Assembly: GCF_014170375.1 (NCBI RefSeq)
Contig: NZ_LZZW01000026.1
Location: 1-58,475 of the forward strand
Reading direction: 5' to 3'
Length of the DNA stretch: 58,475 bases
Origin: Variovorax sp. UMC13
Lineage (GTDB): Bacteria > Pseudomonadota > Gammaproteobacteria > Burkholderiales > Burkholderiaceae_C
Shown: positions 16,763 through 28,073 of the stretch, piece after piece
Position numbering within the stretch: position 1 is the stretch's first letter
Layout: each line of letters begins with the position of its first letter
Translations under genes and position numbers: made by a program
The notes under the pieces: model-generated
Database searches by the model: none
Seen by the model: the letters and a program-made list of their open reading frames with translations, nothing else
Told to the model about the DNA's origin: nothing

Positions 16763-17065
16763 GTGCTGGGCCAGTCGATCTATTTCAAGCACTGGCAGGC
16801 GATCAAGGCCGAAGGCATCACCGCCTCGCAGTTCATGGAGTTCCTGCAGCCCTTCGCCGATCTCGACGGCATCAGCGTGTCCTACATCTACAGCGATCCC
16901 GAGGGCAACGAGCGCATCTACAACCACCGCAAGGACGATTCCTTCGAGAACCCGCTGTCGGTGGCGATCAAGGAAAAGAAGATCTCCAAGGACCAGGCGC
17001 TCGACCTCGCGCTCAACGAGGAAGGCCGGGTCTGGATCGAGAGCAACTTCATGGACCTGAAGTAG
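16763..17065 (+). CDS. Conserved-looking hypothetical protein, apparent 5' frameshift
   Basis: The clearly coding part is 100 residues, starting QSIYFKHWQAIKAEGI after a weak GTG. I do not recognise the family. A well-placed GTG at 16660, overlapping the preceding stop (GTGA), opens a plausible N-terminus (VIDRLRRLWRAAR) in a different frame. Between 16690 and 16718 the sense switches to the frame of the main ORF, where PEADPQLAQQIQRREQ looks coding but has no start. A one-base insertion would explain both. Either the gene is broken or there is a base error; the intact protein would be about 135 residues. Confidence 0.55.
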   Translation: MLGQSIYFKHWQAIKAEGITASQFMEFLQPFADLDGISVSYIYSDPEGNERIYNHRKDDSFENPLSVAIKEKKISKDQALDLALNEEGRVWIESNFMDLK

Positions 17066-17133
17066 CGCCTGGCGGGCGCGGGCGGCGCGGCGAAGGGCAT
17101 GGGCCCACGCGGGTGCGGGGGTGGTCCCAAACC

Positions 17134-17139
17134 TATAAT
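17134..17139 (+). promoter_or_regulatory. -10 element of alaS
   Basis: A perfect TATAAT sits 65 nt before the alaS ATG. No good -35 precedes it at 16-18 bp. The leader contains a small AGCGG/CCGCT stem (17166-17170, 17181-17185). Confidence 0.55.
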
Positions 17140-17204
17140 CGAATGGCCAATCAAATCAAGCAGTTAGCGGGAGCACTGTTCCGCTGCGCCAGCCTTTTCA
17201 TCCC

Positions 17205-19829
<2,625 letters not shown>

Positions 19830-19846
19830 ACGGGCGTGGTGACGCG

Positions 19847-21424
19847 ATGGCGCTGAAGCTCCAGCGACGCCTCCGTGCCGCGACCCTGCTCGCTGCGGTG
19901 GTGGTGGCCGGCTGTGCCAGCCTGCCGCCACCGCAGCCCGAACGCTTCTCGGCGGCGCGCACCGACGTCGCCGACACCCGGCTGGCGCAGATCGCGCTGG
20001 CCAGCGGGCAGGACATGCCCACCGGCTTCTCCGGCTTCCAGCTGATGCCCGAGGGGCCGACCGCCTTCAACGCGCGCCTGGCGCTGGCGCGCGCGGCCCA
20101 GAAGACGCTCGACGCCCAGTACTACATCCTGCAGGACGACGCCAGCGGCAAGCAGTTCCTGGGCGCGCTGCTCGACGCCGCGCGGCGCGGCGTGCGCGTG
20201 CGGCTGCTGGTCGACGACTTCTATACCGCGGGCAAGGACGAGCTCTTCGCCGCGCTGGCCTCGCAGCCCAACTTCGAGCTGCGGCTGTTCAATCCGCTGG
20301 CCGTGCGCAGCGGGCCGCTCGGCCTGCGGCTGGCCCTGTCGCTGGGAGATTTCCGCCGCTTCAACCGGCGCATGCACAACAAGCTCTTCGTGGCCGACAA
20401 CAGCCTGGCCATCACCGGCGGGCGCAACATCGCCGACGAGTACTTCATGCGCAGCGACGTCGCGAACTTCATCGACCTCGACGTGCTGGTCAGCGGGCCG
20501 GTGGTGCCCGAGCTGTCCGACACCTTCGACGACTTCTGGAACAGCGCGCAGACCCGTCCGATCGACAACCTGATGCGGGTCCCGGCCGACAGCGAGGTCA
20601 CGCGCGGCTGGCTGCAGGCCCGGCTGGCCGGCGCCGCGCCCGCCACCACCGAACGCGAGACCGACGTGCTCGGCCATGCGCCCATCGAACGCCAGCTGCA
20701 GGCCGGCCGCCTCGCGCAGATCCCGGGCGACGGCAGGGCGATCGCCGACACGCCCAAGAAGGTCGCGATGGACGACCCCGAGGCCAGCTTCGCAGACAGC
20801 GTGACCCAGCGCACCATCGCCATGCTCAGCGGCGCGCGCTCCGAGGTGGTGATGGTCTCGCCCTATTTCATTCCGGGCGAGGAGGGGGTCAAGCTGCTGC
20901 AGATGGCGGTCGACAACCAGGTGCAGGTGATCGTGCTGACCAACTCGCTCGACGCGACCGACGAATCGCTGGTGTACGCCGGCTATGCCAAGTACCGCTA
21001 CCGCATGCTCAAGGCGGGCGTGCGCGTGTTCGAGCTGGGCGCCAAGCTCGCGCCGCGCCAGGCCGGGCTGGGCGACTTCCGCAGCTCCTCCGGCCGGCTG
21101 CACGCCAAGGTGGCGCTGGTGGACCGGCGCCGGATCTTCCTGGGCTCGATGAACCTCGACGGCCGCTCGGCGCGGCTCAACACCGAGATCGGCATCCTGG
21201 TCGACAGCCCCGCGCTGGCCGAGCAGTTCGGCAAGCTCATGACGCTGCGCTCGATGGGCGCCTACGAGCTGCGCCTGCGAGGCGACGACGGCGAGAAGGT
21301 CGAGTGGATCGAGCACGACCCCGATGGCAGCCAGAAGCGGATCACCGACGAGCCCGGTGCAAGCTGGCTCGGCAGCTTCAAGGACTGGCTGCTGCTCAAG
21401 CTGCTGCCCGAAGACCTGCTGTAG
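19847..21424 (+). CDS. Phospholipase D-family lipoprotein
   Basis: A 525-residue PLD-superfamily enzyme related to cardiolipin synthases. The N-terminus is a lipoprotein signal with lipobox VAGC (Cys23). Two HKD motifs are present: HNKLFVAD at 177 and HAKVALVD at 419, each followed by a Gly-Ser/Asn segment (GGRNIAD, GSMNLD). It would act on phospholipids or a phosphodiester at the membrane face; the substrate is not evident. It lies 17 bp after alaS and runs convergent to the binding-protein gene (9-bp gap). Confidence 0.9.
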   Translation: MALKLQRRLRAATLLAAVVVAGCASLPPPQPERFSAARTDVADTRLAQIALASGQDMPTGFSGFQLMPEGPTAFNARLALARAAQKTLDAQYYILQDDASGKQFLGALLDAARRGVRVRLLVDDFYTAGKDELFAALASQPNFELRLFNPLAVRSGPLGLRLALSLGDFRRFNRRMHNKLFVADNSLAITGGRNIADEYFMRSDVANFIDLDVLVSGPVVPELSDTFDDFWNSAQTRPIDNLMRVPADSEVTRGWLQARLAGAAPATTERETDVLGHAPIERQLQAGRLAQIPGDGRAIADTPKKVAMDDPEASFADSVTQRTIAMLSGARSEVVMVSPYFIPGEEGVKLLQMAVDNQVQVIVLTNSLDATDESLVYAGYAKYRYRMLKAGVRVFELGAKLAPRQAGLGDFRSSSGRLHAKVALVDRRRIFLGSMNLDGRSARLNTEIGILVDSPALAEQFGKLMTLRSMGAYELRLRGDDGEKVEWIEHDPDGSQKRITDEPGASWLGSFKDWLLLKLLPEDLL

Positions 21425-21433
21425 CGCCCGCGT

Positions 21434-22180
21434 TCAGGCCGCCGGCGCGACCGTGCCGCCGTCGATGCGGTGGCGCGCCAGCGCCTCGGCCACGAAGCCG
21501 CTGGCCTTCATCTCCTCGACGAAGGCGGCCAGCGCGGCCCGGGCGTCCGCGCCCCGGCTGGCCGGCAGGCCCATCGCCTGCTGGATCACCATGAAGCGGC
21601 CGGGCAGCAGGCGCAGGCCCGCGTCGGCCTGGGCCAGGGTCTGCAACTGCTTGCGAATGCCGGCCGCGACCTCGACGCGCCCGGCGCGCAGCGCCTCGAT
21701 CACGGCTTCGGCATTGAACAGGCGCTCGATGTGCGCGGCCCGGAGTTCGCGCGTGAGGAACAGGTCGTAGGCGCTGCCCGAGCCCACGCCCACGCGCAGC
21801 CCGGCACGGTCGACCTCGGCGTTGTCCTGCAGCGCCGCGCCGGCCGGCACCAGGTAGCTGCCTTCGATCAGCACATAGGGCGCGGTGAAGCCCAGCCCCT
21901 CGCCGCGTGCCGGATCGATGGCGAAGAAGCCGATGTCGGCGCGCTCATTGCGCAAAGTGTCCACCGACTGGGCCGCCTTGTCGAACACCAGGCATTCGAG
22001 CGGCAGATCGAGGCGCTGCGCCAGGGCCCGCGCCAGGTCGACCGAGACGCCGGTGGGCTCGCCGCTGGCCGCATCGCGCGCGGCGAGGATCGGGTTGCCC
22101 AGGTTGATCGACGCGCGCAGCGTGCCGGTGGGCGCGAAGGCCGCGCGCATCGCGGCGGAGGAGAGAGGCGGACGGTCCAT
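21434..22180 (-). CDS. Solute-binding protein, family 3 type
   Basis: A 248-residue periplasmic-type amino-acid-binding fold (SBP_bac_3). Recognisable pieces include GEPTGVSVDLARALAQRL, RADIGFFAIDPARGEGLGFTAPYV and the hinge region VGVGSGSAYDLFL. No signal peptide is visible at the ATG 22180 or at the in-frame ATG 22204, which is unusual for an ABC-transporter binding protein. It may act in the cytoplasm or have lost its signal. No permease or ATPase gene adjoins it. Confidence 0.75.
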   Translation of the reverse strand: MDRPPLSSAAMRAAFAPTGTLRASINLGNPILAARDAASGEPTGVSVDLARALAQRLDLPLECLVFDKAAQSVDTLRNERADIGFFAIDPARGEGLGFTAPYVLIEGSYLVPAGAALQDNAEVDRAGLRVGVGSGSAYDLFLTRELRAAHIERLFNAEAVIEALRAGRVEVAAGIRKQLQTLAQADAGLRLLPGRFMVIQQAMGLPASRGADARAALAAFVEEMKASGFVAEALARHRIDGGTVAPAA

Positions 22181-22252
22181 GGCATCGGGCGCACCGGGGC
22201 GCAAAGCTTGGGAAGCCGCCAGTTTATGCGGCCGCGCGCGCCCGGCGCAGGC

Positions 22253-22546
22253 TCAGGACAGGGGGTGGTGCGGCGGCCGGTGGAACAGTTCGCGCAGCAC
22301 GTCCTTGGCCGCTTCGAGCTGGCTGCGGCGCGCGGCGGTCAGCTGGTGGCCGGCCCGGTTGAGGTAGAAGTTCAGCATCGACATGGCCGAGGGGAACGGA
22401 TCGCCTTTGCGCTTCGGGTTGCGCTCGGCCGAGCGCTTGAGTGCGCGGCCCACTTCTTCGGGCGTGCCCTGGAACAGACCCTTCTTCAAGTCCGGGGCGT
22501 GAGGGTGGTCGCCGGCTTCAGCCAGCGATTTGCGGGTGTGGGGCAT
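22253..22546 (-). CDS. DUF3175 family protein
   Basis: A 97-residue protein with the DUF3175 pattern: ALKRSAERNPKRKGDPFPSAMSMLNFYLNRAG, then a charged helix (QLEAAKDVLRELF). Function unknown; the family is found in bacterial stress or stationary-phase gene sets. It is separated from the acidic Ser/Asp-rich gene (22649) by about 100 bp, which may hold its promoter. Confidence 0.8.
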   Translation of the reverse strand: MPHTRKSLAEAGDHPHAPDLKKGLFQGTPEEVGRALKRSAERNPKRKGDPFPSAMSMLNFYLNRAGHQLTAARRSQLEAAKDVLRELFHRPPHHPLS

Positions 22547-22648
22547 GGCATGCCTCGCTTTCGAAGTAATACTTTCTACACCTTATTCCTCGGCGACGCA
22601 CGCGGTGTCGGCGCCGCCTGCAATCGCCGTAGGAGGCGTCGGACCCGC

Positions 22649-23032
22649 TCAGGCGTCGTCCGCGTCATCCGCCGGATCGTCGCTGTCGGTGCCATCCTCC
22701 GCGGCCCAGCTGCCACCCAGCGAATGGACCTCCGCCGGGTCGAGGCGCCGGCCGCCCGGGCCGATGATGCGGTCGGGCAGGATGTCCGCGCCGTCGGGCG
22801 GCAGGTCGCCCTCGGCATCGGCGCGCTCGCCCGTGCCGGCGCTGTCGCTGCCGCCGTCCAGCGGCTCAAGCGTGGTGCCGGTCAGGCTGTCCTCCGGCGG
22901 TGCCAGGTCGGCGCGCTGGCCGAGGGTGTCGCTGCCGCTGTCCGAGCTGTCGCTCGGGCCGAGCAGGCGGGTGTCGTCGTCCGGCTGGACGGGATGGGTG
23001 CTGGGGGCGCCTGCGGCGCTGCTCGTGGCCAT
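22649..23032 (-). CDS. Acidic Ser/Asp/Pro-rich hypothetical protein
   Basis: A 127-residue, highly acidic, low-complexity protein (repeated DSSDSGSD-, GGSDSAG- and DDPADDADDA-type runs) that is probably disordered. No family recognised. The start at ATG 23032 has an AGGAG at good spacing; an upstream frame to 23131 looks non-coding. It sits between the DUF3175 gene and the plasmid-stabilisation-like gene, with which it may form a small stress group. Confidence 0.6.
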   Translation of the reverse strand: MATSSAAGAPSTHPVQPDDDTRLLGPSDSSDSGSDTLGQRADLAPPEDSLTGTTLEPLDGGSDSAGTGERADAEGDLPPDGADILPDRIIGPGGRRLDPAEVHSLGGSWAAEDGTDSDDPADDADDA

Positions 23033-23227
23033 GTCATTTCTCCTGCGGCATGTCGTCAAAGGACCAGCTTGCGGCCGCCCGGCGGGCGGCGGCTGTGGGC
23101 CCGCGCCGACGCCGGCTGTCGGTGCACGCACCGTGCGCGACCGACGGGCGCATGCTGCCTTTTCCTACCTGCGCCGCCCGGCCATCGCGCGGCAATGGCG
23201 GCCTTGCCACTTCACAGGAGCATTGCC

Positions 23228-23536
23228 ATGCCTCAAGGCGACAAGTCTTCCTATACGGACAAGCAGAAGCGGAAGGCCGAACACATCGAGGAAGGCTACG
23301 AAGACCGCGGCGTGGCCAAGGCGGAGGCCGAGCGCCGCGCCTGGGCCACGGTGAACAAGGAATCGGGCGGCGGCAAGCAGAGCGGCTCGGGCCGCGGCCA
23401 GCCCGAGAACCACGAAGCCGCGCGCAAGGGCGGCCAGGTGGGCGGCGCGGCGGCGGCGGCGCGCCCGGCGGCGGCGCGCTCGGCCTCGGCGAAGAAGGCC
23501 GCGGCCACGCGCAAGCGCCACGCGGCGCACGGCTGA
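23228..23536 (+). CDS. Small basic KGG-type (plasmid-stabilisation-like) protein
   Basis: A 102-residue hydrophilic protein. It has Lys/Arg/Glu-rich helices (KQKRKAEHIEEGYEDRG), a KGGQVGG segment, and a C-terminal Ala/Lys/Arg-rich tail (KKAAATRKRHAA). Related small proteins are annotated as plasmid-stabilisation or stress proteins, but the role is unknown. The ATG at 23228 follows CAGGAG. It runs convergent to the response regulator ending at 23547. Confidence 0.65.
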   Translation: MPQGDKSSYTDKQKRKAEHIEEGYEDRGVAKAEAERRAWATVNKESGGGKQSGSGRGQPENHEAARKGGQVGGAAAAARPAAARSASAKKAAATRKRHAAHG

Positions 23537-23546
23537 GCGCGCGGCC

Positions 23547-24446
23547 TCAGACCAGGTGGCCGCTGGCCAGCGCGGCCGCGGCCGAGCGGGTCTCCACGCC
23601 CAGCTTCTCGAAGATGTGCTCGGCGTGCTTGTTCACCGTGCGCGGGCTCATGCCCAGGATGTCGCCGATGTCGCGGTTGGTCTTGCCCTTGGCCAGCCAG
23701 GACAGCACCTCGGTCTCGCGCGGGGTGAGTGCCGCCTCGCTGACCCGGGCCGCGGCCGCCGGGCCCTCGCGCTGCACCGCCAGCAGCAGCATGGTCTCGC
23801 CCAGCGTGGCCGAGCCCAGGTTGCGCACCGACAGCCGGGTGCCGGCGGCGGTGCGCACCAGCACGCTGCCGCCGGCCACCAGCGCCGCGTCGAGCACGGC
23901 CGGCAGCTGTCCCGGCGCGGCCGGCTCCCCCAGCGCGTGCAGCCACAGCGCGGCCTGGGGCGAGCGCCAGGCCAACCGGCCACGGGTGTCGACGAAGACC
24001 ACGCCCATGCCCGCCACGTCGACCGCGTCGCGCGCCATGCGCGTGATGCGGGCGTTGCGCGCGTGGGTGTGCAGCCGCGCCAGCACCTCCTGGGCGCGGA
24101 TCGGCTTGACCACGTAGTCGACGCCGCCGCAGGCGAAGCCCTCGACCACGTCCTGGGTTTCGGACAGGCCGGTCATGAACAGCACCGGGATGTGGGCCAG
24201 CGCCGGGTTGGCCTTGATCCGGCGGCAGGTCTCGAAGCCCGAGAGGCCGGGCATGATGCCGTCGAGCAGGATCGCATCTGGCACCACCAGCTCCAGCCGC
24301 TGCAGCGCCGATTCGCCGTCGGCCGCCACCAGCACGGTGTAGCCGCTGGCCTCCAGCGTGTCGCACAGCATGCCCAGGCTGCTGGGCGCGTCGTCGACCA
24401 CCAGCACCACCGGGCGGTCGTTCTCAGGCACTGGGTGCATCGGCAT
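23547..24446 (-). CDS. LuxR/NarL-type response regulator
   Basis: A 299-residue response regulator: receiver domain (about 12-130; VLVVDDA, phosphoacceptor Asp62 in AILLDGIMPG, and the switch Lys in DYVVKPI), a middle region, then a LuxR helix-turn-helix (about 240-290; LTPRETEVLSWLAKGKTNRDIG). It overlaps the 3' end of the adjacent sensor gene by 23 bp, so it is the cognate partner. I infer that it binds the palindrome TACGT-N6-ACGTA found at 27924 and 41188 to control amide/urea genes. Confidence 0.9.
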   Translation of the reverse strand: MPMHPVPENDRPVVLVVDDAPSSLGMLCDTLEASGYTVLVAADGESALQRLELVVPDAILLDGIMPGLSGFETCRRIKANPALAHIPVLFMTGLSETQDVVEGFACGGVDYVVKPIRAQEVLARLHTHARNARITRMARDAVDVAGMGVVFVDTRGRLAWRSPQAALWLHALGEPAAPGQLPAVLDAALVAGGSVLVRTAAGTRLSVRNLGSATLGETMLLLAVQREGPAAAARVSEAALTPRETEVLSWLAKGKTNRDIGDILGMSPRTVNKHAEHIFEKLGVETRSAAAALASGHLV

Positions 24447-27400
24447 CCTCCGCGAGCGCGTTCTTGAAATCCTCGAGTTCGAAGCGGGTCAGCATGCCGC
24501 GCAGCCGGGTGCAGGCGGCTGCCAGCGCCGGGTCGCCCGCGCCGATTCGGTCGAGGGCCTGCTGCAGCCCGCGCACATGGCCCACCTGCACCAGCCGCAT
24601 CAGCTCCAGCCGCGCCTCCTCGGGCAGTGCGACCGGTTCGGCCGCCGGCGGCGCTGCGTCGTGCGCGACCGGCGGCGGCGCGTGCTGCAGCCACTGCAGG
24701 CCCAGGTGGCGTTCCAGCGTGGCGATCAGCTGCGACTCGATCACCGGCTTGCCGACGAAGGCCTGGCAGCCGGTGGCGCGCAGGCGCTCGGCCTGGTTCT
24801 CGAACACGTTGGCCGACACGATCACGATCGGCACCTGCTCGAAGCCGGCGGCCCGCACCCGGGTGGCGGTCTCCCAGCCGTCCATGTCGTCCATGCTGAT
24901 GTCGAGCAGGATCGCGGCCGGCACGTGCTCGCGCAAACTGTCGAGGCACTCGGTGCCGCTGGCGGCCTCGCGCACGTCGAAGCCCAGCGGCATCAGCATG
25001 CCGGCCAGCATCTGGCGCTGCACCGGCTGGTCGTCGACCACCAGCAGCGTGCGGCGCGGGCCGAAGTAGCCCGAGATCGGGCGCTGCGGCTCGGCCTGCG
25101 GACCGGGGTCGGCCACCTCGCGCAGGTAGACCCGCACGCTGAAGGTGCTGCCCTGGGCGGAGGTCGCGCTCAGGCGCAGCTCGCCGCCCATCAGCGAGGT
25201 CAGCAGGCCGGTGATGGTCAGGCCCAGCCCGGTGCCCGGCTCGCCGTGGCGGCGGCCGGCCGCGCCGCGCTCGAAGGGCAGGAAGATGCGCTGGTGGTCC
25301 TGCGGCGCCACGCCGATGCCGGTGTCGACCACGTCGAAGCGCAGCACCTCGCGCCGGGCATCGACATGCAGGGTCACGGTGCCGGCCTCGGTGAAGCGCA
25401 CGCCGTTGGTCAGCAGGTTGATCAGGATCTGGCGCAGCCGCTTGGCGTCGGCATGCACCCAGGCCGGCAGGCGCCCGCTGTGGGTGTAGACGAAGGCCAG
25501 GCCCTTGCCCTCGGCCTGCGGCCGGACCATGCGCACCACCTCGTCGAGGAAGCCGGGGAGGGCCAGCGGCATCGGTTCCAGCTGCAGCCGGCCGGCCTCG
25601 ATGCGGGCCAGGTCGAGCAGGCCGTCGATCAGCCCCAGCATGTGCTCGCCGCTCTTGTGGATGGTCTGGACCGCGGCGCGCGGCGGGTGGGTGGCGTGGT
25701 CGTTCTTCAGCAGGATCTGCGAATAGCCCAGGATGCTGTTGAGCGGCGTGCGCAGCTCGTGCGCCATGCCGGCCACGTAGCGGGTCTTGGCCTGGTTGGC
25801 CGCCTCGGCCGCCTCCTTGGCGCTCTGCAGCGCGGCGTCGGTGCGGCGGTGGGCCTCGATCTCCAGCGTGAGCAGGTGGTTGTGGCGGTTCGATTCCTCC
25901 TGCGCCATCTTGCGGCTCTCGCTGCCCAGCACCACCCACCAGGCCGCCACCGCCGCCACCATGGCGAGCAGCGCGAACACCTTGAGGAAGGGCGCGCGCA
26001 GGTAAAGGTGGGCGGCCTGCGCGTCCAGCAGCCCTTCCTGCGCGAACACGATGCCCATCACCGTGGCCAGCAGCGCGACCAGCGAGGCCGCCACCAGCAT
26101 GTAGTGCGCCACCCGGAAGTTCAGCCGCAGCGCCAGCGCCGGCGGCAGCAGCGCCTTGAGCCACAGGCCGATCTGCTGCGAGGCGCGCGAGTCCTTCTTG
26201 CAGCCGTCGTGGCAGCGCGATTCGAGCGTGCAGCACAGCGAGCAGATCGGCGCGCCGTAGGCCGGGCAGTGCGCCATGTCCTCCGACTCGAAGCGGTTGT
26301 CGCAGACCGAGCAGCGCACCATCTCGCCGGGCTGCCACTGGCGGATGTCGGTGCGCGCCAGGTAGTAGCGGCCCTTCGTCTTCCAGGCCAGAAGGGGCGA
26401 CACGAGCAGCGCGGTCAGCAGCGCGATGAAGGGGGCGAAGGCCTCGGCCCAGCGCCCCAGCAGCCCGGCGTAGGCCACCATCGCGACCGTGGCCGCGACC
26501 AGCATCGACACCAGCCCCACCGGATTGATGTCGTAGAGATGGGCGCGCTTGAACTCGATCGACTTGGGGCTCCAGCCCAGCGGCTTGTTGATCACCAGGT
26601 CGGCCACCAGCGCACCGACCCAGGCGATCGCGATGTTGCTGTAGAGGCCCAGCACCTTCTCCAGCGCCGCGAACACGCCCAGCGTCATCAGCAGCAGCGC
26701 GATCAGCACGTTGAACACCAGCCACACCACGCGCCCCGGGTGGCTGTGGGTCAGCCGGGCAAAGAAGTTCGACCAGGCCAGCGAGCCCGCGTAGGCGTTG
26801 GTCAGGTTGATCTTCATCTGCGAGATCACCACGAACAGCGTGGTGATGCCCAGCACCCAGGCCGGGTCGCTGAAGACGTAGGCGAAGCCGGCTAGGTACA
26901 TGCGGGTCGGTTCGATCGCGTGCAGCGCCGGGATCTCGTGCTGCAGCGCCAGGAAGGCCAGGAAGGCGCCGCCCATCATCTTGAGCATGCCCGGCACGAT
27001 CCAGCCCGGCCCGGCCACCAGCACCGCGGCCCACCAGCGGCCGCGGTTGGCGGCGGTCTTCTCGGGCAGGAAGCGCAGGTAGTCGACCTGCTCGCCGATC
27101 TGCACCACCAGCGCGAAGGCCACGGTGGCGCCGGCGCCGAACATCAGCGGGTCGAAGGTGTTGCTGCCCGAGAGGCGGCCGACCAGGCCGGTGAAGTCGA
27201 CGAAGGCCTGCGGGTTCTTCCACAGCACCGCCACGAAGGGGCAGACGAACAGCAGCAGCCAGACCGGCTGGGTCCACAGCTGCAGCGCCGAGATCATGGT
27301 GACGCCGCGCATCACCAGCGGGATGATGACGATCGACGACACCAGGTAGCACACCGCCAGCGACCAGTCGAAGTACATCTGCAGCGCCAGCGCCAGGATC

Positions 27401-27810
27401 GCGGCCTCGAGCGCGAAGAAGAGGAAGGTGAAGCTGGCGTAGATCAGCGAGGTGAGGGTGGAGCCCAGGTAGCCGAAGCCGGCGCCGCGCGTGAGCAGGT
27501 CCATGTCCACGCCGTACTTGGCGGCGTAGAAGCAGATCGGCAGCCCGGTGAGAAAGGTGATCAGCCCCACCACCAGGATCGCCCACAGCGCGTTCTCGAA
27601 GCCGTAGCTCAGCGCGATGGCGCCGCCGATGGCCTCCAGTGCGAGGAAGGAGGTGGCGCCGAAGGCCGCGTTGGCCACGCGGAACTCCGACCACTTGCGG
27701 AAGCTGCGCGGCGTGTAGCGCAACGCGTAGTCCTCCAGCGTCTCGTTGGCGACCCAGGTGTTGTATTCGCGGCGGATGCGAAAGATCTTCTGACCGGTGA
27801 CGGGCGGCAT
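24424..27810 (-). CDS. Sensor hybrid kinase with NCS1-transporter-like input
   Basis: A 1128-residue membrane sensor. Residues about 1-475 resemble the NCS1 purine/cytosine permease family (multiple TM helices). A cysteine-rich patch follows (CSVCDNRF, CPAYGAPICSLCC, CHDGCKK, about 497-540), then more TM segments. The kinase core has a HisKA His684 (GMAHELRTPL), an HATPase (DTGIGVAPQ, GTGLGLTITG), and a C-terminal receiver (LLDISMDDMDG, phosphoacceptor near 970). The transporter-like module may sense rather than transport. The ATG at 27810 is divergent from urtA by 263 bp. It most likely senses urea or amides and phosphorylates the 23547 regulator. Confidence 0.85.
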   Translation of the reverse strand: MPPVTGQKIFRIRREYNTWVANETLEDYALRYTPRSFRKWSEFRVANAAFGATSFLALEAIGGAIALSYGFENALWAILVVGLITFLTGLPICFYAAKYGVDMDLLTRGAGFGYLGSTLTSLIYASFTFLFFALEAAILALALQMYFDWSLAVCYLVSSIVIIPLVMRGVTMISALQLWTQPVWLLLFVCPFVAVLWKNPQAFVDFTGLVGRLSGSNTFDPLMFGAGATVAFALVVQIGEQVDYLRFLPEKTAANRGRWWAAVLVAGPGWIVPGMLKMMGGAFLAFLALQHEIPALHAIEPTRMYLAGFAYVFSDPAWVLGITTLFVVISQMKINLTNAYAGSLAWSNFFARLTHSHPGRVVWLVFNVLIALLLMTLGVFAALEKVLGLYSNIAIAWVGALVADLVINKPLGWSPKSIEFKRAHLYDINPVGLVSMLVAATVAMVAYAGLLGRWAEAFAPFIALLTALLVSPLLAWKTKGRYYLARTDIRQWQPGEMVRCSVCDNRFESEDMAHCPAYGAPICSLCCTLESRCHDGCKKDSRASQQIGLWLKALLPPALALRLNFRVAHYMLVAASLVALLATVMGIVFAQEGLLDAQAAHLYLRAPFLKVFALLAMVAAVAAWWVVLGSESRKMAQEESNRHNHLLTLEIEAHRRTDAALQSAKEAAEAANQAKTRYVAGMAHELRTPLNSILGYSQILLKNDHATHPPRAAVQTIHKSGEHMLGLIDGLLDLARIEAGRLQLEPMPLALPGFLDEVVRMVRPQAEGKGLAFVYTHSGRLPAWVHADAKRLRQILINLLTNGVRFTEAGTVTLHVDARREVLRFDVVDTGIGVAPQDHQRIFLPFERGAAGRRHGEPGTGLGLTITGLLTSLMGGELRLSATSAQGSTFSVRVYLREVADPGPQAEPQRPISGYFGPRRTLLVVDDQPVQRQMLAGMLMPLGFDVREAASGTECLDSLREHVPAAILLDISMDDMDGWETATRVRAAGFEQVPIVIVSANVFENQAERLRATGCQAFVGKPVIESQLIATLERHLGLQWLQHAPPPVAHDAAPPAAEPVALPEEARLELMRLVQVGHVRGLQQALDRIGAGDPALAAACTRLRGMLTRFELEDFKNALAEDADAPSA

Positions 27811-27923
27811 GTTCCGTTCTTTCGGGAAGGGGGAATGGCCGTCACGTTGCAAGAAGCGCTCCTTGTCCGTCCGGCGATGGAAAACCGGTCGGCCAGTCTC
27901 GCCGCTGTGGGCCGCGGCTCGGC

Positions 27924-27939
27924 TACGTTGATTGACGTA
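27924..27939. promoter_or_regulatory. TACGT-N6-ACGTA palindrome in the sensor/urtA divergent promoter
   Basis: TACGT, TGATTG, ACGTA is followed by TTC. The same arrangement (TACGT-N6-ACGTA-TTC) occurs at 41188-41203 before amiE. It lies 114 bp from the kinase start and 134 bp from urtA, so it could act on both. The response regulator encoded at 23547 is the likely ligand; this is inference from sharing and context. Confidence 0.55.
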
Positions 27940-28073
27940 TTCGGCGATGCGGCCTGCCTTCCTACAGTCACGGCCATGGTGCTCGGTGTGCCAAGCGCCG
28001 CACAGCGTTGGTGCACCGCCGCCCCGTGGCCCGTTCGTCCTTCCACCCTTCCATCCTTGACTGGAGATCCTCA

